From the NCBI GenBank assembly GCA_014192065.1, contig BJHH01000002.1, positions 124,001 to 188,000 of the forward strand: 64,000 nucleotides of DNA, in the 5' to 3' direction. Source of the DNA: Gemmatimonadota bacterium. GTDB taxonomy: Bacteria > Gemmatimonadota > Gemmatimonadetes > Gemmatimonadales > Gemmatimonadaceae. Positions 53,698-64,000 of this stretch are shown one piece after another (the stretch's first letter is position 1; each line of letters begins with the position of its first letter). The notes beneath the pieces are model-generated. The model did not search any database and had not been told where the DNA came from. It worked only from the letters and a program-made list of their open reading frames with translations. Both the position numbers and the translations under genes were made by a program.

Positions 53698-55161
53698 ATG
53701 GTAAGACTTCCCGCGAATCTCGGCCAGCTCAAGAAATCGAAGTGGGGTGCGGCAACCCGCTCCGTGAAAGAGGAAATCCGCGCGAACCTGCTCCGCCGGC
53801 TCAAGCATGGCGGCCCGGTGTTCAGCGGAATCGTGGGCTACGAAGACACCGTCGTGCCGCAGATCGTCAACGCCCTACTCTCGCGCCACAACTTCATCCT
53901 GCTCGGACTCCGCGGGCAGGCCAAGTCGCGCATACTGCGCGCGCTCACGTCGCTGCTCGACGAAGTGATTCCGGTGGTGGGCGGCAGCGAAATCAACGAC
54001 TCGCCCTTCCACCCGATTTCCAAATACGCGCGTGAACTGATCGCCCACGCGGGCGAGGACACGCCGGTCGAATGGGTCGGACGTGAACAACGGTTCGTGG
54101 AGAAACTCGCCACGCCCGACGTGACCGTCGCGGACATCATCGGCGACCTCGATCCGATCAAAGCGGCGCGCGGAGGCCACATCCTCTCGGATGAACTCAC
54201 GATTCACTACGGCCTGCTGCCGCGCGCCAATCGCGGGATCTTTGCGCTGAACGAGCTGCCCGACCTCGCAGGCAAGGTGCAGGTCAGCCTGTTCAACATC
54301 ATGCAGGAAGGCGACGTACAGATCAAAGGCTATCCCGTGCGCCTCCCGCTCGACGTGCTCCTCTGCTTCACGGCAAACCCCGAGGACTACACGGCACGCG
54401 GCAAGATCATCACGCCGCTCAAGGACCGGATCGGCAGCGAAATCGTGACACACTACCCCGAGGAAGTCGAACTCGGCATGAACATCACACGCGCCGAGGC
54501 CTGGATGGCCCGTGGCGCCGAACCCATCACGATTTCGCCGTTGCTCGAGGAACTCGTCGAACGGGTGGCATTCGAGGCACGCGCCGACAAGCGCATCGAC
54601 CGTCGTTCAGGCGTGAGCCAGCGGATGCCGATCACCGTGATGGAGAACGTGGTGTCCAACGCCGAGCGCCGCGCGCTCGCCCTCAAGGAGAAGCAAGTCG
54701 TCCCGCGACTCGGAGACGTGTACGCCGCACTGCCGGCGATCACGGGCAAGCTCGAGCTCGAATACGAAGGCGAACTCGTGGGCGGCACACAGATCGCCCG
54801 CGAGCTGATCCGGCGCGCCGCCGATGCGACGTTGCGGGCGCACGCGCCGCACGCAAACACCGACGACATCGTGATCTGGTTCGACGAAGGGGCTGCACTG
54901 CAGGTGGCCGACGACGCGGGCGCGGCGCTGCTCCGCCAGGCGTTCGAGACGGTACCGGGACTCGGCGCGCTGGTGATCGAACACGACCTCGCGCCGTCCA
55001 CGGACGACGCACTCGTGGTGTTCGCCTGCGAGCTCGTGCTTGAGGCATTGGTTGCGCGCCGGAAGATTTCACGGAATGAACGTGGCCGCTATGGCCGCGC
55101 CCAGAACGAGCAGCCTCGCCGCCGCCGCGGACCAGAAGAACCGGACGATAAGACGGCGTAG
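53698..55161 (+). CDS. MoxR-type AAA ATPase (magnesium chelatase ChlI-like)
   Basis: A 487-residue ATPase. The start at 53698 is the second in-frame ATG; one nine codons earlier lies inside the -10 region. The Walker A region is GLRGQAKS, where Ala replaces the usual Gly before Lys. The Walker B region reads [11 protein letters not shown], where the usual DE is NE. Then come [34 protein letters not shown], with sensor Asn, and [20 protein letters not shown], with the arginine finger. The C-terminal 150 residues are helical and end in a charged tail. Members work with a vWA-domain protein as metal-insertion or remodelling machines. The vWA gene at 57815-59095 is the likely partner. Confidence 0.88.
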   Translation: MVRLPANLGQLKKSKWGAATRSVKEEIRANLLRRLKHGGPVFSGIVGYEDTVVPQIVNALLSRHNFILLGLRGQAKSRILRALTSLLDEVIPVVGGSEINDSPFHPISKYARELIAHAGEDTPVEWVGREQRFVEKLATPDVTVADIIGDLDPIKAARGGHILSDELTIHYGLLPRANRGIFALNELPDLAGKVQVSLFNIMQEGDVQIKGYPVRLPLDVLLCFTANPEDYTARGKIITPLKDRIGSEIVTHYPEEVELGMNITRAEAWMARGAEPITISPLLEELVERVAFEARADKRIDRRSGVSQRMPITVMENVVSNAERRALALKEKQVVPRLGDVYAALPAITGKLELEYEGELVGGTQIARELIRRAADATLRAHAPHANTDDIVIWFDEGAALQVADDAGAALLRQAFETVPGLGALVIEHDLAPSTDDALVVFACELVLEALVARRKISRNERGRYGRAQNEQPRRRRGPEEPDDKTA

Positions 55162-55222
55162 TGCCGTCACCGGATGGCGCGACGACGTGACCGCGTCGAC
55201 GACCTCCGCCCCTGAAACGCCC

Positions 55223-55255
55223 AGGAGCGCCGCCTCACATGAAGGCGGCGCTCCT
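55223..55255. terminator. 13-bp hairpin between moxR and the HHH protein gene
   Basis: AGGAGCGCCGCCT, loop CACATGA, AGGCGGCGCTCCT: a perfect 13-base-pair stem between convergent genes. On the plus strand CTGCGTTTCTATT follows, weakly T-rich. It probably ends transcription in both directions. Confidence 0.7.
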
Positions 55256-55273
55256 CTGCGTTTCTATTCGCAA

Positions 55274-55927
55274 CTACTTGATGTACACGTACCGCTTGAG
55301 CCGCTGCAGTTCGGTCGGGCGCGCCCTCAGGTACTTCGCGATCTCGCGGTCGAACTGCTCCATCGACGTCCACGGACGATACTCGGCAAACTCACGCTTC
55401 CACTGGCGTGTACCGACACCGATACCGGCGAATGAATCCATGATCGGATCAGTCCAGCTGTTGAGCTCGACCGGAATGAAGAGATACTGCTCGAGGCGAG
55501 CGGCTTCGGCGGCGCTCGTGGCCTTGGTGATCTCCGCCTGAAACTGCTCGAACGACGCCCACGGACGACTGCCCTTCACGGCCGCAAGCTTCTTTGCGTC
55601 CATGCCGGGAATCAGCAGAAGCTCCGCGTCGGTTCCACGATTGAGATCGATATGCACGAATAGCTTGGCATACAACTCGGTGCGCTGCGGCTTGGACAGT
55701 GACTTGGCGCCGAGAATGCTGTCGAGCACGACGCTGCTCAGGATGGGACGCGCGCCCTTCAGCGCAGCGGCGATGTCGGCGTTGAGATGCGGCAGCGCAG
55801 CCACCACGCTGTCGGCGGCCACGTTGGGTTCGACGAGGCCCTGCTGACGGCCGAGCTGTGCAGACGCCGGAGTGACGATCAGCGTCGCGATTGTGCCAGC
55901 GGTAATCAGGGAGTTCACGAGTTTCAT
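55274..55927 (-). CDS. Exported protein with two ComEA-like helix-hairpin-helix units
   Basis: A 217-residue protein with a signal peptide (residues 1-23, ending PASAQ). The C-terminal 130 residues hold two similar units: LNRGTDAELLLIPGMDAKKL with SRPWASFEQFQAEI, and LNSWTDPIMDSFAGIGVGTRQW with YRPWTSMEQFDREI. Both resemble the helix-hairpin-helix repeat of ComEA and related proteins, although the second has lost the usual LPGIG. Such exported HHH proteins bind DNA during uptake in competent bacteria. No other competence gene is present, so DNA uptake remains a possibility only. The first 80 mature residues are Ala/Leu-rich helices of unknown role. Confidence 0.75.
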   Translation of the reverse strand: MKLVNSLITAGTIATLIVTPASAQLGRQQGLVEPNVAADSVVAALPHLNADIAAALKGARPILSSVVLDSILGAKSLSKPQRTELYAKLFVHIDLNRGTDAELLLIPGMDAKKLAAVKGSRPWASFEQFQAEITKATSAAEAARLEQYLFIPVELNSWTDPIMDSFAGIGVGTRQWKREFAEYRPWTSMEQFDREIAKYLRARPTELQRLKRYVYIK

Positions 55928-55950
55928 GATTGGTCTTTTGAAAAGGGTAT

Positions 55951-56424
55951 TCACCGTGATTCGGATACGATGCCGGATGACCCGGGTTTGGCACGGAGAC
56001 GAGGATGGCGAAACGCGAAGGCAAGGCCGACCAGCGCCAGCTGCACCATCATTCCTGGCGCCAGCGTCGGAGTCGACCCCATCACGGCTTCGGTGTACAA
56101 CTCGCGTCCCGCGAGGGACGGATTCGAGTCGACCGCGTAGGCGATGTTGCCGCGGAAGTGCTGGATCATCCCGATCCCGCCGCTGACCAGAAAGATAATC
56201 ATCACGGCCTGCAGGGTGCGGATGGCCGCTGCGTTCCTGGTGAGCGCATACCAGCCGCACACGAGCAGCGCCACACCGTTGAGCACGATCGGTGCGAGTT
56301 GCCAGACGCCGTCAGTGTGCTTGAGCAGCAGCAGCTCAACCTCTGCGCCGACGATACCGAGCACGAGAATCGCCGCGAGCGCGCGCCGGAGCAGCGTGAT
56401 GGTAGAAGCAGAGGAAGTCATCAT
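55951..56424 (-). CDS. Four-helix membrane protein of unknown function
   Basis: A protein of 157 residues from ATG 56424 (a second ATG follows at once). Four hydrophobic segments are visible: ALAAILVLGIVGAEVELLLL, LAPIVLNGVALLVCGWYAL, TLQAVMIIFLVSGGIGMI and PGMMVQLALVGLAFAF. The loop between segments 3 and 4 (HFRGNIAYAVDSNPSLAGRELYTEAVMG) is well conserved in look but matches no family I know. TAACTT at 56455-56450 could be the -10 box with a leader of about 20 bases. It ends 23 bases before the HHH gene, so the two may share a transcript. Confidence 0.65.
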   Translation of the reverse strand: MMTSSASTITLLRRALAAILVLGIVGAEVELLLLKHTDGVWQLAPIVLNGVALLVCGWYALTRNAAAIRTLQAVMIIFLVSGGIGMIQHFRGNIAYAVDSNPSLAGRELYTEAVMGSTPTLAPGMMVQLALVGLAFAFRHPRLRAKPGSSGIVSESR

Positions 56425-56499
56425 GGAGTAAGCCGTATCGCGGTCACTCAAGTTAGCATCCGCAACGGATTTCCGGATGATCGCGCGCGCGTCAACTGA

Positions 56500-57732
56500 T
56501 CAGGCATCGCGGATCTCTGGGTACTTCCGAAAGACCCAGGCAGCGGCAAGAAAAAGCAGCGTCCCCATCCCCGCCACGGTGTGCGACACGCCGAACTGCC
56601 GCGCGCACCATCCCGCCACCGTGGAGCCGAGCGGATGCATACCGATGTACACCGTGACATAGAGCCCCATCACCCGCGCACGCATCATGTCGGGGACCCG
56701 CGACTGCATGAGTCCATTGATGAGTGCGTTGTTCCCCATCATGGCCATGCCGCAGATCACGAGGATCACCCCTGACGCGACGAACGACGTGGATAGACCG
56801 AACGCGACCATCGCGAGACCCAGCGTGAGCGAACAGGCCGTCAATACCGCGCCGCGCTTCAGCCGCGCGGCGTGACCGGCGATCATGAGGGTGCCGATGA
56901 GCGCGCCAACGCCGAAGCACCCCATCAACGTGCCGTAGCCCGCCGCGTCCAGATGCAGACGGTCCCGTGCCATCACGGGAAGCATCGTCAGCACTGGGAC
57001 GCCAAGGAACGAGAACAGCGCCACGACGCGAATGAGGATCCACATCAACCGGTCGTTGCGGATGTACGAGAAGGCCTCGACGATCCCGTGCCATGTCGAC
57101 CGTCCGGCTTCGCTGACTTCGTCGGTGCCGGCCGGTAACCGGATCATCGCGAGGCCGATTACGACCGCGAGGTAGCTCACGGCGTTCAGCCCGAAACACC
57201 ACGCGATGCCAAGCTGGGCGATGACGACGGCGGCGACAGCCGGACCCAGGATGCGCGCGAGATTGAATCCGCCGGAGTTCAAGGCGATCGCGCCCTGCAG
57301 GTCGTCCTTGTTCACCAACCGCACGATGAGCGACTGCCGCGCGGGAATCTCGAATGCCTCGAACAGACCCGACGCAAGCACCAGCACAATGAGCACGCCA
57401 ATCGTGACCTGGTTACTCCAGGTGAACCACCAAAGGACGACGGCCTGAACGACAAAGAGCACCTGCGCAATGCGAACGATGCGTAGCTTCTCGCGCCGAT
57501 CGGCATACACGCCCGCAGGAATCGAGAAGAGCAGAATGGGGAGCGTGCCCGCCGCGCTGACAAGACCCACAAGAAACGGGTCGTTGGTGAGCTCGAGCGC
57601 GAGCCATGCGGTTGACACCTGCTGCATCCAGGTGCCGACCAGCGACAGCGTTTGGCCGAACCAGAACAGGCGGAAGTTCCGGTGGACCGCCAGCGTGCGG
57701 AACGGGTTGAACGAGTGGGCGGGGGCGGTCAC
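56500..57732 (-). CDS. MFS exporter, enterobactin/macrolide-exporter type
   Basis: A 410-residue major facilitator with twelve membrane segments. FRLFWFGQTLSLVGTWMQQVSTAWLALELT is the start of the MFS_3 group (EntS and MefA relatives; core LVGTWMQQVSTAWL). IPAGVYADRREKLRIVRI is the MFS A-motif, and FEIPARQSLIVRLV follows. The group exports siderophores and drugs; the substrate is open. The GTG at 57732 is chosen because TATTTT ends 6 bases upstream. It diverges from the vWA gene. Confidence 0.9.
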   Translation of the reverse strand: MTAPAHSFNPFRTLAVHRNFRLFWFGQTLSLVGTWMQQVSTAWLALELTNDPFLVGLVSAAGTLPILLFSIPAGVYADRREKLRIVRIAQVLFVVQAVVLWWFTWSNQVTIGVLIVLVLASGLFEAFEIPARQSLIVRLVNKDDLQGAIALNSGGFNLARILGPAVAAVVIAQLGIAWCFGLNAVSYLAVVIGLAMIRLPAGTDEVSEAGRSTWHGIVEAFSYIRNDRLMWILIRVVALFSFLGVPVLTMLPVMARDRLHLDAAGYGTLMGCFGVGALIGTLMIAGHAARLKRGAVLTACSLTLGLAMVAFGLSTSFVASGVILVICGMAMMGNNALINGLMQSRVPDMMRARVMGLYVTVYIGMHPLGSTVAGWCARQFGVSHTVAGMGTLLFLAAAWVFRKYPEIRDA

Positions 57733-57738
57733 ATCCTC

Positions 57739-57744
57739 AAAATA
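57739..57744 (-). promoter_or_regulatory. Putative -10 element of the MFS exporter gene
   Basis: TATTTT on the minus strand, followed by GAGGAT and GTG 57732. The intervening GAGG could also act as a Shine-Dalgarno if transcription starts further up, so leaderless initiation is less certain here. Confidence 0.4.
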
Positions 57745-57799
57745 CCACGACGCATCGCACTGCAACGGCGTCGGTGAATTGAGATCGGCGTGGGTACGC

Positions 57800-57805
57800 T
57801 AGATT
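57800..57805 (+). promoter_or_regulatory. Putative -10 element of the vWA gene
   Basis: TAGATT ends 9 bases before the ATG at 57815. TTGAGA (57779-57784) lies 15 bases upstream and may be the -35 box. Confidence 0.5.
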
Positions 57806-57814
57806 ACATGCGCA

Positions 57815-59095
<1,281 letters not shown>

Positions 59096-59125
59096 TGCCC
59101 CTCCTGCCACCGCGCTAGACCACTA

Positions 59126-59815
59126 GTGTTCAGCACGCTTTCGGCCGCCGTCCTCGGCTTTCTGCTCGGCTTGCGCCACGCCACGGACGCCGACCACGTC
59201 GTCGCGGTGACGGCGATCGTTGCCCGTGAACGCCGCTTCTCGCGGGCAGCACGGATCGGCGCACTCTGGGGGATCGGGCACTCGCTCACGGTCGTGGTGA
59301 TTGGCGGCGCCATCGTCGTCTTCCGCATCGCGATCCCCCCGCGCGTCGGCCTCGGGCTCGAGTTCGCGGTCGCCATGGTCCTGATCCTGCTCGGCTTCGC
59401 CAACTTGAAGGAGAAGGCGGTCGGGGCGACCGATCGCGACGCAGCCGCAGATTCGGCACATACCAAGAAGCATCTCGCGGCCACCGACGGCTGGCGCCCA
59501 TTCATCGTCGGCATCGTGCACGGCCTCGCCGGCTCCGCCGCCGTGGCACTGCTCGTCCTCGCGGCGATTCCCGAGACAGTGTGGGCGATCGCCTACCTCG
59601 TGGTATTCGGACTCGGCACGATTGCCGGCATGACCGCGGTCACCTGGCTCATCGCCGCGCCGGCCGTGTACGCCTCGGGCCGCGTGGACCGCTTTCAGCG
59701 AGGCATCCGGCTCGCCGCCGGAACGCTGTCAGTCATTTTCGGTCTCGTGCTGGCACGCACGATCGTGGTCGAGGGCGGGTTGTTCCGCGACACGCCGAGC
59801 TGGACGCCACGCTGA
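59126..59815 (+). CDS. Nickel/cobalt transporter (NiCoT/UreH-like)
   Basis: A 229-residue membrane protein with about six segments. The first helix carries LGLRHATDADHVVAVTAIV, the HxxxDH nickel/cobalt signature of the NiCoT family, and GIGHSLTVVVIGG the second motif. A cytoplasmic loop with HTKKH precedes GIVHGLAGSAAVALLVLAA, which matches UreH-like proteins. The GTG start at 59126 lies 30 bases after the vWA gene. Nickel or cobalt import or export cannot be separated by eye. No urease or hydrogenase gene is in the window; the cobalamin adenosyltransferase at 42633 is the only cobalt-linked gene. Confidence 0.85.
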   Translation: MFSTLSAAVLGFLLGLRHATDADHVVAVTAIVARERRFSRAARIGALWGIGHSLTVVVIGGAIVVFRIAIPPRVGLGLEFAVAMVLILLGFANLKEKAVGATDRDAAADSAHTKKHLAATDGWRPFIVGIVHGLAGSAAVALLVLAAIPETVWAIAYLVVFGLGTIAGMTAVTWLIAAPAVYASGRVDRFQRGIRLAAGTLSVIFGLVLARTIVVEGGLFRDTPSWTPR

Positions 59816-59828
59816 CCACGGCCCGAGT

Positions 59829-59847
59829 CGCCGCGTAAGGCGCGGCG
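59829..59847. terminator. 7-bp hairpin between convergent genes
   Basis: CGCCGCG, loop TAAGG, CGCGGCG between the NiCoT-like gene and the CRTAC1 gene. It is shorter than the other three intergenic hairpins and has no U-tract. Confidence 0.4.
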
Positions 59848-59853
59848 CCCGTG

Positions 59854-61809
59854 TTACTGCTCGACGATCTCCAGCAACTGATTCGCGGCGAACGGCCCCT
59901 TCACCTGTTGGACGCCGCCACCGGGCCATCGCACCTCGATTGACGCGATCACATCGGCCTTGCCGAGTCCAAAATAGAGCGGCAGGTCGCTCTGCGAGAG
60001 ATACCCTGACTTGCCATCCATCGCCTTCACGCGGCGGGTGCCATCACGCAACAGCAGCGTGACCAGCGCGCCGACGCCCTGACGGTTCGATCGGACGCCG
60101 CTCAGCCGGACTTTCAGAAAGCGAATCGTGTTCTGCGCCGCGAGGTCACTGAGCAACACCATGGGCCGCGCATTGAACTCGTTCGTCACGATGTCGAGGT
60201 CGCCGTCGTTATCTACGTCGAAAATCACCGACGAGCGGCTCGACTTCGAACCCATGATCGTCCGCCCGCCATCGTCCTCCTTCCGGCAGCCGATCTCGGC
60301 AAAGTTTGGCTGTGCGCACGCGGCGCAAAGTTTTGAACCAAAATCGGCGCCCCCGCCCATGCAGTTGAGCGTGAACCAGATCTGCGCAGTCTCCCCATCA
60401 GCGCGCGGCTCGACGCCCAGCGTGAACTCGGCCGGCAGAAAATGTTTGCCGCCTTCGTTTAGCAGCAGGGAGTTGGTCGAATAGCGGAATGGGTAGCTCA
60501 TCCCGCCGGTGATAAAAATGTCGTCCCAACCGTCCGCGTTGAGGTCGTCCACGCTTGGCCCCCACGGCCAGTAACTCTCCACGCCAAGTTGGTCTGAGAC
60601 TTCGTCGAAACCCGGACTCGCTCCTGCCGACGCGGCCCGTTTGGCAAACAGGGCATTGCCGTGGACCGTACGATCGTGACCGCGTGGAGCCATCTCCGAC
60701 GGCATGAGCGCCGGATCCGACTTTCGCATCTCGCCGGCCCAGTCCTCCGGCGCGAGCGATTTCCCAAACATGTCTGAGTGCATGTCGGTCACGAACAGGT
60801 CGAGCGCACCGTCGCCGTTGAAGTCGAAGACCTTGAGGCCCATGGCACCCCAGGGAGTGCGAGGAAACCAGGCCGCACTCTCATTGGTGAACCGTTGGCC
60901 GTGGTCATTCATCCAGAGATGGTTTTCGCCGCCCTGCATGCTGGCCACATACAGATCGGGAAAGCCGTCGTCGTTCACATCGATGACCGTCGCCTCGCCG
61001 CTCCAGCTCTTGTCCACGAGGCCGGTCTCTTTGGTCACATCCCTGAATCGGCCCTGTCCAACGTTGCGATAGAGGATGCTGGCCTCTGCGCGATCCGGAT
61101 GCAGGTGGCCCTCAAACGCATCCTCGCGCCCCACGAAGACGCCGTTCGCGAGCTTCTCATCCGTGGTGAAGTTCCCAACGTTCGCGACCAAGAGGTCGAG
61201 CAGGCCATCGCCGTCGTAGTCGAAGAACAGGGCGCCAGCCGAATGGCCCGAATAGCCAACGCCAGCTCTGGCCGTGACATCATCGAACTTCCCGCCGCCT
61301 GCGTTGTGAAAGAGTCGGTTACCATGCCGCACGGTGGACACGAAGAGATCGGGGAGCCCGTCGTTGTCCATGTCGGCAAACGCGCAGCCAACCGACACGG
61401 CGTTCTTCATCCCGATGCCCGCGATGCCGGAGATGTTCGTGAACCGGCTCCCGCCGTCATTCTTCCAGAGCTGATTCTCACCGAGTTGCGTCAGGATCAG
61501 CAGGTCGGTGAGTCCGTCGCGATCCACGTCCGCGGCACAGACGCCCATGCCGTGGTCGTAGTGCACCGCCTTGTAGGTCCGGCCAGCGTCGTCGACGATC
61601 TGATTCACGAACGTGATGCCGGTCGCGCCGATGGCGTCGGTGAATCGGAAGTCGTGAGCCACCGAGGACTTCTTGGCGAGCGCGCGCTGCTGGCGGGCGC
61701 GATCAGCCATCCAGGCTGGCCCCTTGGGTGCGGCGGCTTCCCTGCCCACACAACCCGTGACGGTGAGAACAGCAAAGACGCTGGCGGCGAGGGCGCGGAG
61801 GAACTGCAT
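59854..61809 (-). CDS. CRTAC1-family lipoprotein with FG-GAP repeats and ASPIC/UnbV domain
   Basis: A 651-residue protein. The ATG at 61809 is used because TATCTT ends 7 bases upstream. The signal ends in the lipobox VTGC. At least six FG-GAP/VCBS propeller repeats follow, each with a calcium loop such as DVDRDGLTDLL, DMDNDGLPDLF, DYDGDGLLDLL, DVNDDGFPDLY and DNDGDLDIV. The last 110 residues are the ASPIC/UnbV domain (LSGVRSNRQGVGALVTL, IEVRWPGGGVQQV). Such proteins sit on the cell surface and are thought to bind ligands or sugars. The function is not known, and the gene stands alone. Confidence 0.9.
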   Translation of the reverse strand: MQFLRALAASVFAVLTVTGCVGREAAAPKGPAWMADRARQQRALAKKSSVAHDFRFTDAIGATGITFVNQIVDDAGRTYKAVHYDHGMGVCAADVDRDGLTDLLILTQLGENQLWKNDGGSRFTNISGIAGIGMKNAVSVGCAFADMDNDGLPDLFVSTVRHGNRLFHNAGGGKFDDVTARAGVGYSGHSAGALFFDYDGDGLLDLLVANVGNFTTDEKLANGVFVGREDAFEGHLHPDRAEASILYRNVGQGRFRDVTKETGLVDKSWSGEATVIDVNDDGFPDLYVASMQGGENHLWMNDHGQRFTNESAAWFPRTPWGAMGLKVFDFNGDGALDLFVTDMHSDMFGKSLAPEDWAGEMRKSDPALMPSEMAPRGHDRTVHGNALFAKRAASAGASPGFDEVSDQLGVESYWPWGPSVDDLNADGWDDIFITGGMSYPFRYSTNSLLLNEGGKHFLPAEFTLGVEPRADGETAQIWFTLNCMGGGADFGSKLCAACAQPNFAEIGCRKEDDGGRTIMGSKSSRSSVIFDVDNDGDLDIVTNEFNARPMVLLSDLAAQNTIRFLKVRLSGVRSNRQGVGALVTLLLRDGTRRVKAMDGKSGYLSQSDLPLYFGLGKADVIASIEVRWPGGGVQQVKGPFAANQLLEIVEQ

Positions 61810-61816
61810 GGAATGC

Positions 61817-61822
61817 AAGATA
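61817..61822 (-). promoter_or_regulatory. Putative -10 element of the CRTAC1 gene
   Basis: TATCTT on the minus strand ends 7 bases before ATG 61809. It lies only 12 bases from the mutY -10 element on the other strand, back to back. Confidence 0.5.
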
Positions 61823-61834
61823 GCGCGGCTGGGC

Positions 61835-61840
61835 TAGCTT
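61835..61840 (+). promoter_or_regulatory. Putative -10 element of mutY
   Basis: TAGCTT, the same hexamer as for tyrS, ends 9 bases before ATG 61850. A GTG two codons earlier would be 3 bases away and is less likely. Confidence 0.5.
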
Positions 61841-61849
61841 CCCGTGCCG

Positions 61850-62515
61850 ATGCCTCCCCGTCCACTCGACCCCCGCACAGTGACCCTGTTCCGGAAACGG
61901 CTTGGCAGCTGGTTCCGCCGGGCTGGCCGCGACCTCCCTTGGCGCCGCACTCGGGATCCATACCGGATCCTGATTTCGGAGCTCATGCTCCAGCAGACGC
62001 AGGTGTCGCGCGTTGTGGAGTTCTACGGCCGTTTCCTACGGACCTTTCCGACTCTCGAGCGGATCGCCGCAGCACCGGCACGCAAAGTCATGGAATCGTG
62101 GGAAGGGCTAGGCTACTACGCGCGCGCACGGAACCTGCATACCCTTTCGCGTACGGTCCGCGACACCCACAACGGCGAACTCCCTTCAGATATCGCCAGC
62201 CTGAGGGAGCTCCCGGGTGTCGGCGCCTATACGGCGGGCGCCGTGGCGAGCTTCGCGTTCGAACGCCGCGCGGCACTCGTCGACACGAACGTCGCGCGGG
62301 TGATTGCGCGGGTGTTCGCCCCGCGACTGAACCCCAAGCGGTCCCGCGACCTGAGCCGCATCTGGACGCTCGCCGAATCGTTGCTCCCACGGACGGGGAA
62401 GGCGACGTGGGCACACAACCAAGCGCTCATGGAACTCGGTGCGTTAGTCTGCACCGCCCGGATCAAGCGGTGCGGAGTCTGCCCGGTGAGCACGCTCTGC
62501 AAGTCGGTGGAGTAG
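61850..62515 (+). CDS. mutY: A/G-specific adenine glycosylase, short form
   Basis: A 221-residue DNA repair enzyme that removes adenine paired with 8-oxoguanine. RDPYRILISELMLQQTQVSRVV holds the catalytic Glu (core SELMLQQTQV), LRELPGVGAYTAGAV is the helix-hairpin-helix, and LVDTNVARVIARV has the catalytic Asp. The iron-sulfur loop is CTARIKRCGVCPVSTLC (C-x6-C-x2-C-x5-C). It stops right after the cluster, so the C-terminal NUDIX-like domain of standard MutY (about 350 residues), which reads 8-oxoG, is missing. It is not a frameshift as far as can be seen. A thymine-glycosylase-like role is the alternative. Confidence 0.88.
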   Translation: MPPRPLDPRTVTLFRKRLGSWFRRAGRDLPWRRTRDPYRILISELMLQQTQVSRVVEFYGRFLRTFPTLERIAAAPARKVMESWEGLGYYARARNLHTLSRTVRDTHNGELPSDIASLRELPGVGAYTAGAVASFAFERRAALVDTNVARVIARVFAPRLNPKRSRDLSRIWTLAESLLPRTGKATWAHNQALMELGALVCTARIKRCGVCPVSTLCKSVE

Positions 62516-62527
62516 ACCGCCCACGAT

Positions 62528-63862
<1,335 letters not shown>

Positions 63863-63902
63863 GGTTCGTGTCCGATGCTCCTGAGGTTGTAGGAATCTGA
63901 CT

Positions 63903-63929
63903 CCCGAATGACCGCAATCGGAATTCGGG
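63903..63929. promoter_or_regulatory. Inverted repeat upstream of gltA
   Basis: CCCGAAT (63903-63909), 13 bases, ATTCGGG (63923-63929), about 40 bases before the gltA ATG. It may be an operator for gltA or for the gene that starts at the right edge. Function is unknown. Confidence 0.3.
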
Positions 63930-63957
63930 CGTTCCCGCGAGTAAACTTAACATTACC

Positions 63958-64000
63958 TTGTCGCTCACAAAACTTCTTCTGGTTGCGCTCGCTGCCATGG
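63958..64000 (+). CDS. Possible start of an exported protein, cut by the window edge
   Basis: From a TTG at 63958 the frame reads SLTKLLLVALAAM, a typical start of a signal peptide (Lys followed by a hydrophobic run). TAACAT (63948-63953) ends 4 bases earlier in an A+T-rich patch and could be a -10 element. Only 14 codons are visible, so this is a guess; a later start outside the window is equally possible. Confidence 0.25.
   Translation, partial: MSLTKLLLVALAAM

Overview
The window is chromosomal DNA from a GC-rich, diderm, apparently free-living bacterium. The organism is most likely a member of Gemmatimonadota or a close relative in the FCB superphylum. This is inferred from gene content: a short primary-type sigma factor without region 1.1, a PorX-like response regulator with a PglZ domain, a C-terminal tail resembling type IX secretion or FlgD-like sorting domains, two Omp85-family proteins and a TamB homologue, and a lipid A acyltransferase. 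No sequence search was possible, so the phylum is provisional. Coding density is very high and 4-base stop/start overlaps (ATGA, TGATG, GTGA) are frequent. I see no rRNA or tRNA gene, CRISPR array, insertion sequence, prophage or attachment site.

Layout. 1-1.8 kb: end of an Omp85-type barrel protein and a DUF4390-like secreted protein (+). 1.8-6.9 kb: minus-strand operon PBP1A, amidohydrolase, branched-chain aminotransferase, HNH endonuclease. 7-8.3 kb: tyrS (+). 8.3-13.8 kb: minus-strand operon of a PorX-like regulator, MsbA-like ABC exporter, LpxL-like acyltransferase and class V aminotransferase. 13.9-26 kb: long plus-strand run of housekeeping genes (small unknown protein, yebC, ruvC-ruvA-ruvB, queA-tgt, yajC, def-fmt, rsmB, rpe, a TlpA-like thioredoxin, tsaD, lgt). 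26-28.3 kb: FTR1 iron permease with a cytochrome c domain (-). 28.3-32.9 kb: minus-strand operon of DMT transporter, HAD phosphatase, M14 carboxypeptidase with an odd N-terminal extension, and acpS. 33.0-33.5 kb: small DUF6941-like gene (+). 33.5-42.4 kb: minus-strand operon of ferredoxin-NADP reductase, TamA-like Omp85, TamB and a P1-family self-cleaving peptidase. 42.6-45.5 kb: cobalamin adenosyltransferase, aroB and rpoD (+). 45.6-50.3 kb: glycolate oxidase glcDEF plus ygfZ (+). 50.3-53.5 kb: a tiny Ala-rich lipoprotein (-), a molybdopterin oxidoreductase (+) and an exported DsrE-like protein (-). 53.7-59.8 kb: a MoxR-type ATPase (+), three minus-strand genes (helix-hairpin-helix protein, membrane protein, MFS exporter), a vWA protein and a NiCoT-like transporter (+). 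59.8-64 kb: CRTAC1/ASPIC lipoprotein (-), mutY (+), gltA (-) and perhaps the first codons of another exported protein at the right edge.

The most striking signal outside the genes is a recurrent hexamer TANNNT (TAGATT, TAGCTT, TATACT and similar) ending only 5 to 9 bases before the start codon in at least 15 genes. This is the geometry expected for leaderless transcripts, and several copies are combined with palindromes or direct repeats that look like operators. Several convergent gene ends and one same-strand gene end carry long perfect GC-rich hairpins with short loops and no U-tract, probably acting as terminators.
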